In this document: positions 36,166 through 44,295 of the stretch, piece after piece
Layout: each line of letters opens with the position of its first letter
Position numbering within the stretch: position 1 is the stretch's first letter
Assembly (NCBI RefSeq): GCF_013249065.1
Contig: NZ_JABRWQ010000002.1
Span: forward strand, 434,001 to 498,000
Reading direction: 5' to 3'
DNA length: 64,000 nucleotides
Source: Winogradskyella litoriviva
GTDB lineage: Bacteria > Bacteroidota > Bacteroidia > Flavobacteriales > Flavobacteriaceae
Translations under genes and position numbers: made by a program
Notes under the pieces: model-generated
What the model was told of the DNA's origin: nothing
Database searches by the model: none
The model's input: only the letters and a program-made list of their open reading frames with translations

Positions 36166-36588
36166 CTAATCTTCTAAAAAATCAATACTTTTTGCCCAAT
36201 TTACAGCAGATTCTACGCTATTAAAACGTCTTATTTTCTTTTTAAAAAATAAGTTTTCTATTACTGTATTTACAAAACTTAAATCATCGTATCCTATAAC
36301 ACCATAACCTTTAATGGTAAAACTATTTCTAAAAAATTTAAGCCAATCGGTTGGAACTAGTGAATATGAATAAATCCTATGAGATATATACACTAAATCT
36401 TTACCATCACATTTTGTATAATCGAGTACATCATTGATAATACGTTTAGCATGTTCTTCCCATGAGAAACTCACACCTTCCTTTATTTCCGAGATTAAAA
36501 AACCATTAAAAATAAATATATCACCAAACTTGTAGTTTAATTCTTTGAGAACTTCATTGTATAACTCACTATGTCTTATACTTTGCAT
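36166..36588 (-). CDS. STAS/SpoIIAA-like protein
   Basis: This 140-residue soluble protein has an alternating beta/alpha pattern. FGDIFIFNGFLISEIKEGVSFSW is followed by a helix (HAKRIINDVLDYTKC), the strand KDLVYISHRIYSYSL, a helix, GYGVIGYDDLSFVN and a final helix (FNSVESAVNWAKSIDFL). This resembles the STAS/SpoIIAA-like superfamily (Sec14-like small proteins) found as single-domain proteins in flavobacteria. The match is by pattern only, and no phosphorylatable serine can be assigned. It is convergent with the putative restriction enzyme gene. Confidence 0.6.
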   Translation of the reverse strand: MQSIRHSELYNEVLKELNYKFGDIFIFNGFLISEIKEGVSFSWEEHAKRIINDVLDYTKCDGKDLVYISHRIYSYSLVPTDWLKFFRNSFTIKGYGVIGYDDLSFVNTVIENLFFKKKIRRFNSVESAVNWAKSIDFLED

Positions 36589-36648
36589 ATAGAAAAATAT
36601 GAAAATTCTTTCTTATGCAAAAATAATATGTTTAATCTTAATAGATAC

Positions 36649-37353
36649 TTAATTAGAGGAAGTTGTTTCATACTCGATTACAAATTTTTTGGCTCGTCTG
36701 TTTTCAGAATTTATCTCTAATGTCTTTTTATAATTAATATAAGCCTGCAAACTATCTCCATGCAATAAATAGGCTTCTCCCAAACTATCATAAACATTTG
36801 CACTGTTTGGATGTAATGCTGCATTAATTTTTAAAATCTCAATAGCTTTTTTGTATTCATGCTTTCTTATGTTTTGGTAACCCAAACTATTAAAATCCCA
36901 TTCTTTAATAAATATACTCATAGAATCTTTCTTCTTAATTTCTAGATAACCAGCTAATGCTTTATCATAGTTACCTTCTTCTAAGTGTAAGCTAGGTGTT
37001 TTATAACCTTTAGGAGCCTTTAAATAATCATAGGTCACTGTACCATTATCATCTTCAGATATAATGGACATATATCTGTCCTTAGTTTTAGGATGCTGAA
37101 CAAATCTAAATTTCTTGTATATATCAGCTACAAAAAATTCATTTTCTGAAATAGCAACAGGTTCAATTTTACCACCTCTCCAATTTAGCATAAGCTTATT
37201 GTTTTCATAATAAACCTCTATCATATCGTCTAAATTGTAAAGGTAACCACCTGCAGTTTCCTTTTTAAATTCTTCGGAATACTCAATATTATTTGAACAA
37301 TTAAAAACTAAAAGAAAAAGTGTTAGCGTTAAAAGCAATGTTTTTGGTTTCAT
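36649..37353 (-). CDS. TPR lipoprotein
   Basis: This 234-residue protein starts at the ATG at 37353 (the longer frame to 37395 runs through the upstream terminator). It has a lipoprotein signal (LLVFNC, Cys19). The first part looks like a beta-rich domain (GGYLYNLDDMIEVYYENNKLMLNWRGG split by turns), of the kind seen as a C-terminal lipocalin-like part in beta-lactamase-related proteins. Tetratricopeptide repeats follow (NIRKHEYKKAIEILKINAAL, PNSANVYDSLGEAYLLHGDS). It is probably envelope-anchored; the partner is unknown. A terminator 28 nt upstream separates it from the immunophilin gene, so it has its own promoter. Confidence 0.75.
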   Translation of the reverse strand: MKPKTLLLTLTLFLLVFNCSNNIEYSEEFKKETAGGYLYNLDDMIEVYYENNKLMLNWRGGKIEPVAISENEFFVADIYKKFRFVQHPKTKDRYMSIISEDDNGTVTYDYLKAPKGYKTPSLHLEEGNYDKALAGYLEIKKKDSMSIFIKEWDFNSLGYQNIRKHEYKKAIEILKINAALHPNSANVYDSLGEAYLLHGDSLQAYINYKKTLEINSENRRAKKFVIEYETTSSN

Positions 37354-37380
37354 AATCAATGGTTTGGTTGAATAATGTGC

Positions 37381-37407
37381 AAAAAAAAGTCTCACTATAA
37401 GTGAGAC
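37381..37407 (-). terminator. Terminator of the dual immunophilin gene
   Basis: On the minus strand a perfect 8-bp stem (GTCTCACT/AGTGAGAC, 37407-37400 and 37396-37389) with a 3-nt loop is followed by eight T residues (complement of 37381-37388). It lies about 35 nt past the stop of the gene at 37443. Confidence 0.87.
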
Positions 37408-37442
37408 GATTCTTTTTCTATTTTGTTACGAATGAGTTTTAT

Positions 37443-38378
37443 TTACCCTTTAACATCCATTAGTTCAACATCAAAAACTAAAGTTGCATTTGGTGGAATA
37501 ACTCCTCCTGCTCCTGCTGCTCCATATGCTAAATCACTAGGAATAACTAAACGCGCTTTATCACCAACGTTTAAGAGACAAATTCCTTCATCCCAACCTG
37601 GAATAACTTGACCTACGCCTACTTGAAAATCTAATGGTGAATTTCTTTTGTATGAAGAATCAAAAACAGTTCCGTCTGCCAATTGCCCTTTGTAATGAAC
37701 AGAAACAGTATTTCCTTTTTCTGCTTTTTTACCTTCTCCTTTTTGAATTACTTTATAACGCAAACCAGATTCAGTAACATCAAAACCAGCAGCCAATTTA
37801 TCTAATTCAGCTTTTGCTGCTTCGCGTTCTGCAGCTATACGTTTTTCTCTAGAACCTTCAAATGTTCTAAACGCTTCAATAGCATTAAATTTTTCTGCAG
37901 CATCACCTTGTCTTACTATTTCAATACTTTCAATAGAATCACCTTGAGCAATTGAATCTACAATATCCTGTCCTTCTACTACATTACCAAAAACAGTATG
38001 CTTACCATCTAACCAATCTGTTGCAACATGTGTGATATAAAACTGGCTGCCATTTGTTCCTGGACCAGAGTTTGCCATAGCTAATATACCAGGACCTGAA
38101 TGTTTTAAATCTGGATGAAACTCATCATCAAATTTATAACCAGGATTTCCTGTACCTGTTCCTTGTGGACAACCACCTTGAATCATAAAATCTGGAATTA
38201 CTCTATGGAATTTTAAACCATCATAGTAAGGATTTCCTTGTGGTTTAGCTGAATTCTCAAGATTTCCTTCCGCTAATGCCACAAAATTCCCAACTGTTCC
38301 TGGAGTTTTTTCAAACTCTAAATTTACTAAAATCACACCTTTTGTAGTGTTGAATTTTGCGTATAAACCGTCTTGCAT
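37443..38378 (-). CDS. Cyclophilin-FKBP fusion peptidyl-prolyl isomerase
   Basis: This 311-residue dual immunophilin carries two prolyl isomerase domains in one chain. Residues about 5-155 form a cyclophilin: FHRVIPDFMIQGGCPQG, GPGILAMANSGPGTNGSQFYI, LDGKHTVFGNVVEG. A charged helical linker (about 165-205) follows. Residues about 205-311 are an FKBP domain: VSVHYKGQLADGTVFDSSY, IPGWDEGICLLNVGDKARL, PSDLAYGAAGAGGVIPPNA. Active-site residues appear present in both. No signal peptide is seen, so it acts in the cytoplasm on folding. Dual-family immunophilins are rare but known in Flavobacterium. It is transcribed alone from a clear promoter and ends at a strong terminator. Confidence 0.94.
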   Translation of the reverse strand: MQDGLYAKFNTTKGVILVNLEFEKTPGTVGNFVALAEGNLENSAKPQGNPYYDGLKFHRVIPDFMIQGGCPQGTGTGNPGYKFDDEFHPDLKHSGPGILAMANSGPGTNGSQFYITHVATDWLDGKHTVFGNVVEGQDIVDSIAQGDSIESIEIVRQGDAAEKFNAIEAFRTFEGSREKRIAAEREAAKAELDKLAAGFDVTESGLRYKVIQKGEGKKAEKGNTVSVHYKGQLADGTVFDSSYKRNSPLDFQVGVGQVIPGWDEGICLLNVGDKARLVIPSDLAYGAAGAGGVIPPNATLVFDVELMDVKG

Positions 38379-38402
38379 TGTGTTTTCTTTTGTTTAAGAG
38401 TG

Positions 38403-38433
38403 CAAAGATAAGTAATGATTTATGATTTACGAA
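38403..38433 (-). promoter_or_regulatory. Promoter of the dual immunophilin gene
   Basis: On the minus strand TTCG (38433-38430) lies 19 nt before TATCTTTG (38410-38403). This matches the Bacteroidota TTTG-N19-TAnnTTTG pattern with one mismatch. The leader to the ATG would be about 20 nt. Confidence 0.62.
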
Positions 38434-38457
38434 TTTAGACTGAAGATTTACGAATTT
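38424..38457. repeat. 13-bp direct repeat in a divergent promoter region
   Basis: GATTTACGAATTT occurs at 38424-38436 and 38445-38457, 21 bp apart from start to start (about two helical turns). The first copy overlaps the -33 region of the immunophilin promoter. It may be an operator or chance in an AT-rich region. Confidence 0.55.
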
Positions 38458-38485
38458 GATAATTTAAATACAGAGGACTGAAATA

Positions 38486-38516
38486 TTTGATTTTTAAATT
38501 AATAAAGTTAGTTTTG
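38486..38516 (+). promoter_or_regulatory. Promoter of the 148-residue protein gene
   Basis: TTTG (38486-38489) and TAGTTTTG (38509-38516) are separated by 19 nt, matching the Bacteroidota consensus pair. The ATG at 38529 begins 12 nt after the -7 box, so the transcript would have a leader of only a few bases. Confidence 0.55.
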
Positions 38517-38528
38517 AAAAAAAACTAA

Positions 38529-38975
38529 ATGGCATTTTCATTATCTAAACTTTTTGGCAATTCAGCTTCTAAAACTAGCGATAGCACTGACGCAATTATA
38601 AGAGATGTAGAAAACCATCCTTATGGTGTCTCTGAAAATAATGTGCTTTATGCTGGTTTAAATGAATTGGGAGGTTATTTCTTTTTTCAAACTGTAATTG
38701 TTGGCCAACTTCATATTAAATGCAAAACTGGAGCAACGCTTACCTTTTTAGGTGATAATTTTGAATTACAATTAGATTCTGATATGCCAGAATTTGAATC
38801 TGAAAACTCCAGTATAAAAGGAAGAAGCATCACAAAAATTGATTTTCAGATTGAAGAAAGTGAAGTCAAAAAATTAGAAAATGCAACGCTAAACAGTGTT
38901 AAAGTAAAAGCTAAACAACAGAATCTTTTATTTAAAAAATCTACTATAGTTGAAGTTTCTGAAGAGGAAGAATAA
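38529..38975 (+). CDS. Conserved hypothetical protein
   Basis: This 148-residue soluble protein has no signal peptide and no named domain that I recognise. It has a short polar N-terminus (LSKLFGNSASKTSDSTDAI), a Gly/Tyr-rich middle (LYAGLNELGGYFFFQTVIVG), a beta-rich part with HIKCKTGATLTFLGDNFELQLD, and an acidic C-terminus ending in SEEEE. The beta-strand pattern suggests a small all-beta fold. It stands alone between the divergent immunophilin gene and the convergent recQ, with a consensus promoter just in front. Confidence 0.7.
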   Translation: MAFSLSKLFGNSASKTSDSTDAIIRDVENHPYGVSENNVLYAGLNELGGYFFFQTVIVGQLHIKCKTGATLTFLGDNFELQLDSDMPEFESENSSIKGRSITKIDFQIEESEVKKLENATLNSVKVKAKQQNLLFKKSTIVEVSEEEE

Positions 38976-38983
38976 AATAATAA

Positions 38984-39032
38984 CAGTCCGATTAAAATGA
39001 AGGAACTAAATCCCTAAATTTAATCGAACTGA
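38984..39032 (+). terminator. Possible terminator between the hypothetical gene and recQ
   Basis: CAGT-C-CGATTAAA (38984-38996) can pair with TTTAATCG-A-ACTG (39020-39032), a 12-bp stem with one mismatch but a long 23-nt loop. It is followed by an A/T-rich run including TTTTT. The long loop makes the call weak. Confidence 0.35.
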
Positions 39033-39060
39033 CATTAAAAATTTTTATATAATCATAACC

Positions 39061-41262
39061 TTAATTGGCTACTTCGCTCATAAATTTTATTCTATATAGG
39101 CGTAATTCTTCATCATCATAATCACCATCAAATTCTTCTATGGCATCAGAAATTTTATCACTTTCTGTTTCCATAAAATAATCATGAATTTCTTCTTGTT
39201 GGTCTTCGTCTAAGATTTCATCAATCCAATAATTGATATTTAATTTAGTACCAGAAAAAACAATAGATTCCATTTCCTTTATAAATTGAGGCATTTCCAT
39301 GCCTTTTGATGATGCGATATCGCTTAAAGGTAACTTTCTATCAACATTTTGTATAATGTATAACTTTATTGCAGAGTTAGTTCCTGTAGATTTTACAACC
39401 ATATCATCTGGTCGCATTATGTCGTTATCCTCAACATAATCGGCAATTAAACCAACAAAATCTTTTCCGTATTTTTTTGCTTTACTTTCACCTACACCAT
39501 GTACATTAGACAACTCATCTATAGTTATAGGGTACTTTAGCGCCATATCTTCTAAAGAAGGATCCTGAAAAATAACAAATGGAGGAACACCCAACTTTTT
39601 AGCGTTACGTTTGCGCAAATCTTTAAGCATTTTCATCAGTTTCTCGTCTGCAGTTGCTCCACCTCCTTTTGCGTTTGTAACGATTCCATCATTAGATTCT
39701 TCATCAAATACATGATCTTCTGCCATTAAAAAAGATTCTGGTTTAGAAATAAATTCTACCCCTTTTTCACTTAGTCTTAAAACACCATAAGTTTCAATAT
39801 CTTTCTTTAATTGACCAGCAACTAATACTTGACGAATTAACGCCATCCAATAGCGTTTGTCCTTATCCTTACCTACGCCAAAGAAATCTTGTGTATCTGT
39901 TTTGTGAGAAGATATTAGTGCATTAGAATTACCAACTAATACTTGTACTAAATCTTTAGCCTTATATTTTTCGTTTGTTTTTTGTACTGTTTCTAGTAAT
40001 ATTTTAACATCATCTTTAGCTTCAACTTGTTTTTTAGGATGACGGACATTATCATCCATATCTCCACCTTCTCCAGTTGCGTTATCAAATTCTTCTCCAA
40101 AATAATGTAAAATAAATTTACGTCTAGAAACGGAAGTTTCGGCAAAAGCAACCACTTCTTGTAAAAGTGCATGCCCTATTTCTTGCTCTGCAACAGGCTT
40201 GCCTGCCATAAATTTTTCTAGTTTTTCAATATCTTTATAGGCGTAATAAGCTAAACAATGCCCTTCTCCACCATCTCTACCAGCTCTTCCTGTTTCTTGA
40301 TAATAACTTTCAATACTCTTAGGAATATCATGATGTATTACAAAACGCACATCTGGCTTATCTATTCCCATTCCAAAGGCAATGGTAGCCACTACAACAT
40401 CAGTATCTTCCATTAAGAACATATCTTGATGTTTAACTCTCGTTTTTGCATCTAAACCTGCATGATATGGTACCGCTTTAACACCATTAACTTGAAGTAC
40501 TTGTGATAATTCTTCTACACGTTTTCTACTTAAACAATATATAATGCCAGATTTGCCTTCATTCTGTTTTACAAAACGAATAATATCTGCATCTACATTT
40601 TTAGTTTTTGGTCTTACCTCATAATAAAGGTTGGGTCTATTAAAAGAAGCTTTAAAAGTAACAGCCTCTGGCATTCCTAAACTCTTTAAAATATCTTCTT
40701 GTACTTTAGGAGTTGCGGTTGCCGTAAGTCCAACTATAGGTATATTGTCACCTATTCGCTTAATAATGGTTTTTAGATTTCTGTATTCTGGTCTAAAGTC
40801 GTGTCCCCATTCACTAATACAATGCGCCTCATCTACAGCCATAAAAGAAATTTCAACTGTCCTTAGAAAGTCTACATATTCTTCTTTGGTTAAAGATTCT
40901 GGTGCCACGTATAGTAACTTTGTGATACCATTTGTAATATCATCCTTTACGCGTTTTACTTCTGTTTTATTTAACGAAGAATTTAAAACATGTGCAACGC
41001 CTTCATTTTCAGATACAGCTCTAATAGCATCAACCTGATTTTTCATCAAGGCAATAAGAGGTGATACAACAATAGCTGTACCCTCTTTAATTAGTGCTGG
41101 TAATTGGTAGCATAAAGATTTTCCGCCACCAGTTGGCATAATAACAAAAGTGTTATTACCAGCTACGACGTTCTTTATTACTTCTTCTTGAAGACCTTTG
41201 AATTGTGAAAACCCAAAGTACTTTTTCAGTGAATCGTGTAAGTCAATTTCTGCAATACTCAT
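39061..41262 (-). CDS. recQ: ATP-dependent DNA helicase RecQ
   Basis: This 733-residue 3'-5' helicase has the full superfamily 2 set: PTGGGKSLCYQLPA (Walker A, 43-56), VDEAHCISEWGHDFRPEY (DEAH and aromatic-rich loop, 143-160), LTATATPKVQEDI, VATIAFGMGIDKPDVRFVIH and YQETGRAGRDG. The RQC region lacks the four zinc-ligand cysteines of E. coli RecQ (376-404 reads TSVSRR...GEGGDMDD). A winged-helix part and an HRDC domain (about 545-615, KLGVPPFVIFQDPSLEDMA) follow, then an acidic extension of about 110 residues. It is transcribed divergently from kdsD. Confidence 0.95.
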   Translation of the reverse strand: MSIAEIDLHDSLKKYFGFSQFKGLQEEVIKNVVAGNNTFVIMPTGGGKSLCYQLPALIKEGTAIVVSPLIALMKNQVDAIRAVSENEGVAHVLNSSLNKTEVKRVKDDITNGITKLLYVAPESLTKEEYVDFLRTVEISFMAVDEAHCISEWGHDFRPEYRNLKTIIKRIGDNIPIVGLTATATPKVQEDILKSLGMPEAVTFKASFNRPNLYYEVRPKTKNVDADIIRFVKQNEGKSGIIYCLSRKRVEELSQVLQVNGVKAVPYHAGLDAKTRVKHQDMFLMEDTDVVVATIAFGMGIDKPDVRFVIHHDIPKSIESYYQETGRAGRDGGEGHCLAYYAYKDIEKLEKFMAGKPVAEQEIGHALLQEVVAFAETSVSRRKFILHYFGEEFDNATGEGGDMDDNVRHPKKQVEAKDDVKILLETVQKTNEKYKAKDLVQVLVGNSNALISSHKTDTQDFFGVGKDKDKRYWMALIRQVLVAGQLKKDIETYGVLRLSEKGVEFISKPESFLMAEDHVFDEESNDGIVTNAKGGGATADEKLMKMLKDLRKRNAKKLGVPPFVIFQDPSLEDMALKYPITIDELSNVHGVGESKAKKYGKDFVGLIADYVEDNDIMRPDDMVVKSTGTNSAIKLYIIQNVDRKLPLSDIASSKGMEMPQFIKEMESIVFSGTKLNINYWIDEILDEDQQEEIHDYFMETESDKISDAIEEFDGDYDDEELRLYRIKFMSEVAN

Positions 41263-41284
41263 TAATCCCTATTGGTATTTTATA

Positions 41285-41292
41285 TACATTTG
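41285..41292 (+). promoter_or_regulatory. Predicted -7 box for kdsD
   Basis: TACATTTG matches TAnnTTTG and lies 59 nt upstream of the TTG start of kdsD. No TTTG at normal spacing is seen. Confidence 0.4.
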
Positions 41293-41351
41293 CAACAACT
41301 TTAAAGATAACAAATTCTTTATATCTAAAAAACTCAATTAAAAAATAAGTT

Positions 41352-42317
41352 TTGAACACAAAGCAATCTATCTTAAAAACTGCAAAAACAACGATACAAT
41401 TAGAAAGTAAAGCTATAAATAATTTATCAGAATTACTAACCGAGGATTTTGCAGATGCTGTAGAATTGATTTATAAGTCTAAAGGACGCGTTATTATTAC
41501 AGGAATTGGCAAAAGTGCCATCATTGCAAATAAAATTGTTGCAACTTTAAATTCTACTGGTACTCCAGCTGTTTTTATGCATGCAGCAGATGCAATTCAT
41601 GGTGATCTTGGATTAATATTAAAAGATGATGTGGTCATCTGTATCTCTAAAAGTGGAAATACACCAGAAATTAAAGTGTTGGTTCCACTCATAAAAAATG
41701 CTAAAAACAAAATGATTGCTATAACAGGTAATAAAGAATCATTTTTAGGACAACAAGCAGATTTTGTTTTGAATGCATTTGTAGAACAAGAAGCTTGCCC
41801 AAACAACTTAGCACCTACCACTAGTACTACAGCTCAATTAGTAATGGGAGACGCTTTAGCTGTATGTTTATTAGAATTACGTGGATTTTCTAGTAAAGAT
41901 TTTGCAAAATACCATCCAGGAGGCGCACTTGGTAAACGTCTTTATTTAAGAGTAAATGATTTATCATCTCAAAACTTAAAACCACAAGTTGGTTTACAAG
42001 CGAGTTTAAAAGAAGTCATTGTTGAAATTACAGAAAAAATGCTTGGTGTTACTGCTGTAATTGAAAATGACAAAATTGTTGGTATTATTACAGATGGTGA
42101 TTTAAGACGAATGCTAAGCAAAAGTGACGATTTTACTAGCTTAAAAGCAAAAGATATTATGAGTAACAGCCCAAGACGCATTGCTGAAGATGCTATGGCT
42201 GTAGATGCTAAAGAAGTCATGGAAGAATTTGGTATTTCGCAATTACTTGTAGAACAGGAAGGAAAATATGCAGGTGTTGTTCACCTTCACGATTTAATAA
42301 AAGAAGGCATTATATAA
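41352..42317 (+). CDS. kdsD: D-arabinose 5-phosphate isomerase (KpsF/GutQ/KdsD family)
   Basis: This 321-residue enzyme converts ribulose 5-phosphate to arabinose 5-phosphate for Kdo synthesis. The SIS domain shows VIITGIGKSAIIANKIVATLNSTG split by turns, the catalytic-site peptide HAADAIHGDLGLI, CISKSGNTPEI and APTTSTTAQLVMGDALAV. The segment KYHPGGALGKRL then leads to two CBS domains (about 205-320). The start is a TTG at 41352: no ATG occurs in the first 70 codons, and the N-terminus from this TTG fits the family. The gene shares one base with tatC. Kdo supply agrees with the LptB gene two genes downstream. Confidence 0.94.
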   Translation: MNTKQSILKTAKTTIQLESKAINNLSELLTEDFADAVELIYKSKGRVIITGIGKSAIIANKIVATLNSTGTPAVFMHAADAIHGDLGLILKDDVVICISKSGNTPEIKVLVPLIKNAKNKMIAITGNKESFLGQQADFVLNAFVEQEACPNNLAPTTSTTAQLVMGDALAVCLLELRGFSSKDFAKYHPGGALGKRLYLRVNDLSSQNLKPQVGLQASLKEVIVEITEKMLGVTAVIENDKIVGIITDGDLRRMLSKSDDFTSLKAKDIMSNSPRRIAEDAMAVDAKEVMEEFGISQLLVEQEGKYAGVVHLHDLIKEGII

Positions 42318-43138
42318 TGGCAAAAAAGGAAGTGAATGAGATGTCTTTTTTAGACCATCTCGAAGATTTAAGATGGCATTTAGTAAGAGCTGTAGCTAGT
42401 ATATTTATCGCTGCAACTTTAGCTTTTATTTTTAAAAATTTTATTTTCGATATTATTTTTGGACCTACTCACATGGATTTCCCAACGTATGAAAGTCTAT
42501 GTAAAGCATCTGAGTTTTTAGGCATGTCAGACACAACATTTTGTGCCGAAAAATTTCCTTTTATTATACAGAATAGAACTGTTGCTGGTCAATTTTCGGC
42601 ACATATTTGGACTTCAATTTATGCCGGCTTTATAGTATCATTTCCATATGTACTTTATCAATTATGGAGTTTTATTAGCCCAGGATTAAAACCTAGTGAA
42701 CGAAAAAACTCAAGAGGTTTTATAATTATTGCTTCTTTATTATTCTTTATAGGAGTCCTTTTTGGCTATTATATTGTTACACCTTTATCGCTTAACTTTT
42801 TAGCAAATTACCAAATAAGTGAGGAAATTTCTAATGAGTTTGATATTAGCTCTGTTATTGCAATTGTACGCTCGTCATCTATAGCTTCTGGTTTTGTATT
42901 TGAATTACCCATTTTAATATACTTTTTAACTAAAGCAGGATTGGTAACACCTCAATTTTTAAGAAAATATAGAAAATTTGCATTGGTTATTGTATTAATA
43001 TTATCTGCAATAATTACGCCTCCAGATATTGCGAGCCAAGTCATAGTTGCTATTCCTATTTTAATATTATATCAGGTAAGTATTTATATTTCTGCTGTTG
43101 TAGTTAGAAATCAAAAAAGAAAAATGAAACACGCTTAA
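42317..43138 (+). CDS. tatC: Sec-independent protein translocase TatC
   Basis: This 273-residue inner-membrane receptor of the twin-arginine translocation pathway has six hydrophobic segments. The N-terminal family motif is MSFLDHLEDLRWHLVRAV. A periplasmic loop with cysteines (SLCKASEF and TTFCAEKF) follows, then WSFISPGLKPSERKNSRGF in the first cytoplasmic loop, FELPILIYFLTKAGLV, and AIITPPDIASQVIVAIPI near the end. It overlaps kdsD by 1 nt. TatA/B genes are not in the window. Confidence 0.96.
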   Translation: MAKKEVNEMSFLDHLEDLRWHLVRAVASIFIAATLAFIFKNFIFDIIFGPTHMDFPTYESLCKASEFLGMSDTTFCAEKFPFIIQNRTVAGQFSAHIWTSIYAGFIVSFPYVLYQLWSFISPGLKPSERKNSRGFIIIASLLFFIGVLFGYYIVTPLSLNFLANYQISEEISNEFDISSVIAIVRSSSIASGFVFELPILIYFLTKAGLVTPQFLRKYRKFALVIVLILSAIITPPDIASQVIVAIPILILYQVSIYISAVVVRNQKRKMKHA

Positions 43139-43247
43139 TTCGTTAAAAAGTGAAATCATATTATACAAGGTTAAACTTTTAATAAATGAGTATTAAAGCC
43201 ACCTGAATAGATATGATTTTATTAAATTTAGCGTTCTTATATACAAT

Positions 43248-43988
43248 ATGAAGTTACGAGCAGAACATTTAATGAAGTCCTACAGCGGACGAAAAGTTGT
43301 AAAAGATGTTTCACTAGAAGTAAATCAAGGTGAAATTGTTGGTTTATTAGGTCCAAATGGAGCTGGTAAGACAACCTCTTTCTACATGATTGTGGGTATT
43401 ATAAAACCTAATGGTGGAAATATTTATTTAGATGACACCAATATTACTAAATATCCTATGTATAAGCGTGCACAAAACGGCATCGGTTATTTAGCTCAAG
43501 AAGCTTCTGTTTTTAGAAAATTAAGTATTGAAGACAATATTTTAAGTGTTTTACAACTTACCAAATTAAGTAAGAAAGAACAACATGAAAAAATGGAATC
43601 TTTAATTGAAGAGTTTGGCTTAGGACATATTAGAACTAATAGAGGTGATTTACTTTCTGGTGGAGAAAGACGAAGAACTGAAATTGCAAGAGCTCTTGCA
43701 ACTGACCCTAATTTTATACTCTTAGATGAACCTTTTGCAGGTGTAGACCCAGTTGCTGTAGAGGATATACAACGTATAATTGCCAAATTAACTAAAAAGA
43801 ATATTGGTATTTTAATAACAGACCACAATGTACAAGAAACACTAGCTATTACTGACAGAACTTACTTAATGTTTGAAGGTAATATTCTTAAAGCTGGTAA
43901 ACCAGAGGAATTAGCGAGTGATGAAATGGTACGTAAAGTTTATTTAGGTCAGAATTTTGAACTAAGAAAGAAAAAATTAATGTTTTAA
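43248..43988 (+). CDS. lptB: LPS export ABC transporter ATP-binding protein LptB
   Basis: This 246-residue ATPase powers extraction of lipopolysaccharide from the inner membrane by the LptBFGC complex. Walker A is GPNGAGKTT, the Q-loop region is [20 protein letters not shown], the ABC signature is [16 protein letters not shown], Walker B is [13 protein letters not shown], and the H-loop is [11 protein letters not shown]. The strings [12 protein letters not shown] and FAGVDPVAV mark the LptB subgroup. The C-terminal tail ([11 protein letters not shown]) also fits. It stands 109 nt after tatC and ends 1 nt before a convergent gene. Confidence 0.95.
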   Translation: MKLRAEHLMKSYSGRKVVKDVSLEVNQGEIVGLLGPNGAGKTTSFYMIVGIIKPNGGNIYLDDTNITKYPMYKRAQNGIGYLAQEASVFRKLSIEDNILSVLQLTKLSKKEQHEKMESLIEEFGLGHIRTNRGDLLSGGERRRTEIARALATDPNFILLDEPFAGVDPVAVEDIQRIIAKLTKKNIGILITDHNVQETLAITDRTYLMFEGNILKAGKPEELASDEMVRKVYLGQNFELRKKKLMF

Positions 43989-43989
43989 T

Positions 43990-44292
43990 TTACTTATTAC
44001 TCTGTTTCATTTTTTGAATCACTAATAAAACACCATAAACAAAAGCAGATTGTATTATTAAGTTAATTGACCAATATATAAGTATCATTACAAAACTTTC
44101 TGACACAAAAAATGGAAGTTTACTATTGATTAAACTTAACGGAATACTGCATATAGATATAAGAACAGAGGTTATAGACGTTAAATCACTGTTTCCTTTA
44201 GATAATAAAACATCTACCAAACCGATAATAAATTGAATTACCATTAGCACAAAGAAAATATAGATTAAATATTTAAGCTTATACTTTTCCAT
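43990..44292 (-). CDS. Small polytopic membrane protein
   Basis: This 100-residue protein has about three hydrophobic segments (around 8-27, 37-55 and 63-92) and a basic end (QKMKQSNK). No family is recognised. It follows the TerC-family gene after 3 nt and is probably co-transcribed with it, which is the only hint of function. Confidence 0.62.
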   Translation of the reverse strand: MEKYKLKYLIYIFFVLMVIQFIIGLVDVLLSKGNSDLTSITSVLISICSIPLSLINSKLPFFVSESFVMILIYWSINLIIQSAFVYGVLLVIQKMKQSNK

Positions 44293-44295
44293 TAT

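Noticed and set aside
40631..41038. Open frame of 135 codons on the plus strand
   Set aside because: Antisense to the conserved helicase motifs of recQ; low-complexity composition typical of a shadow frame.
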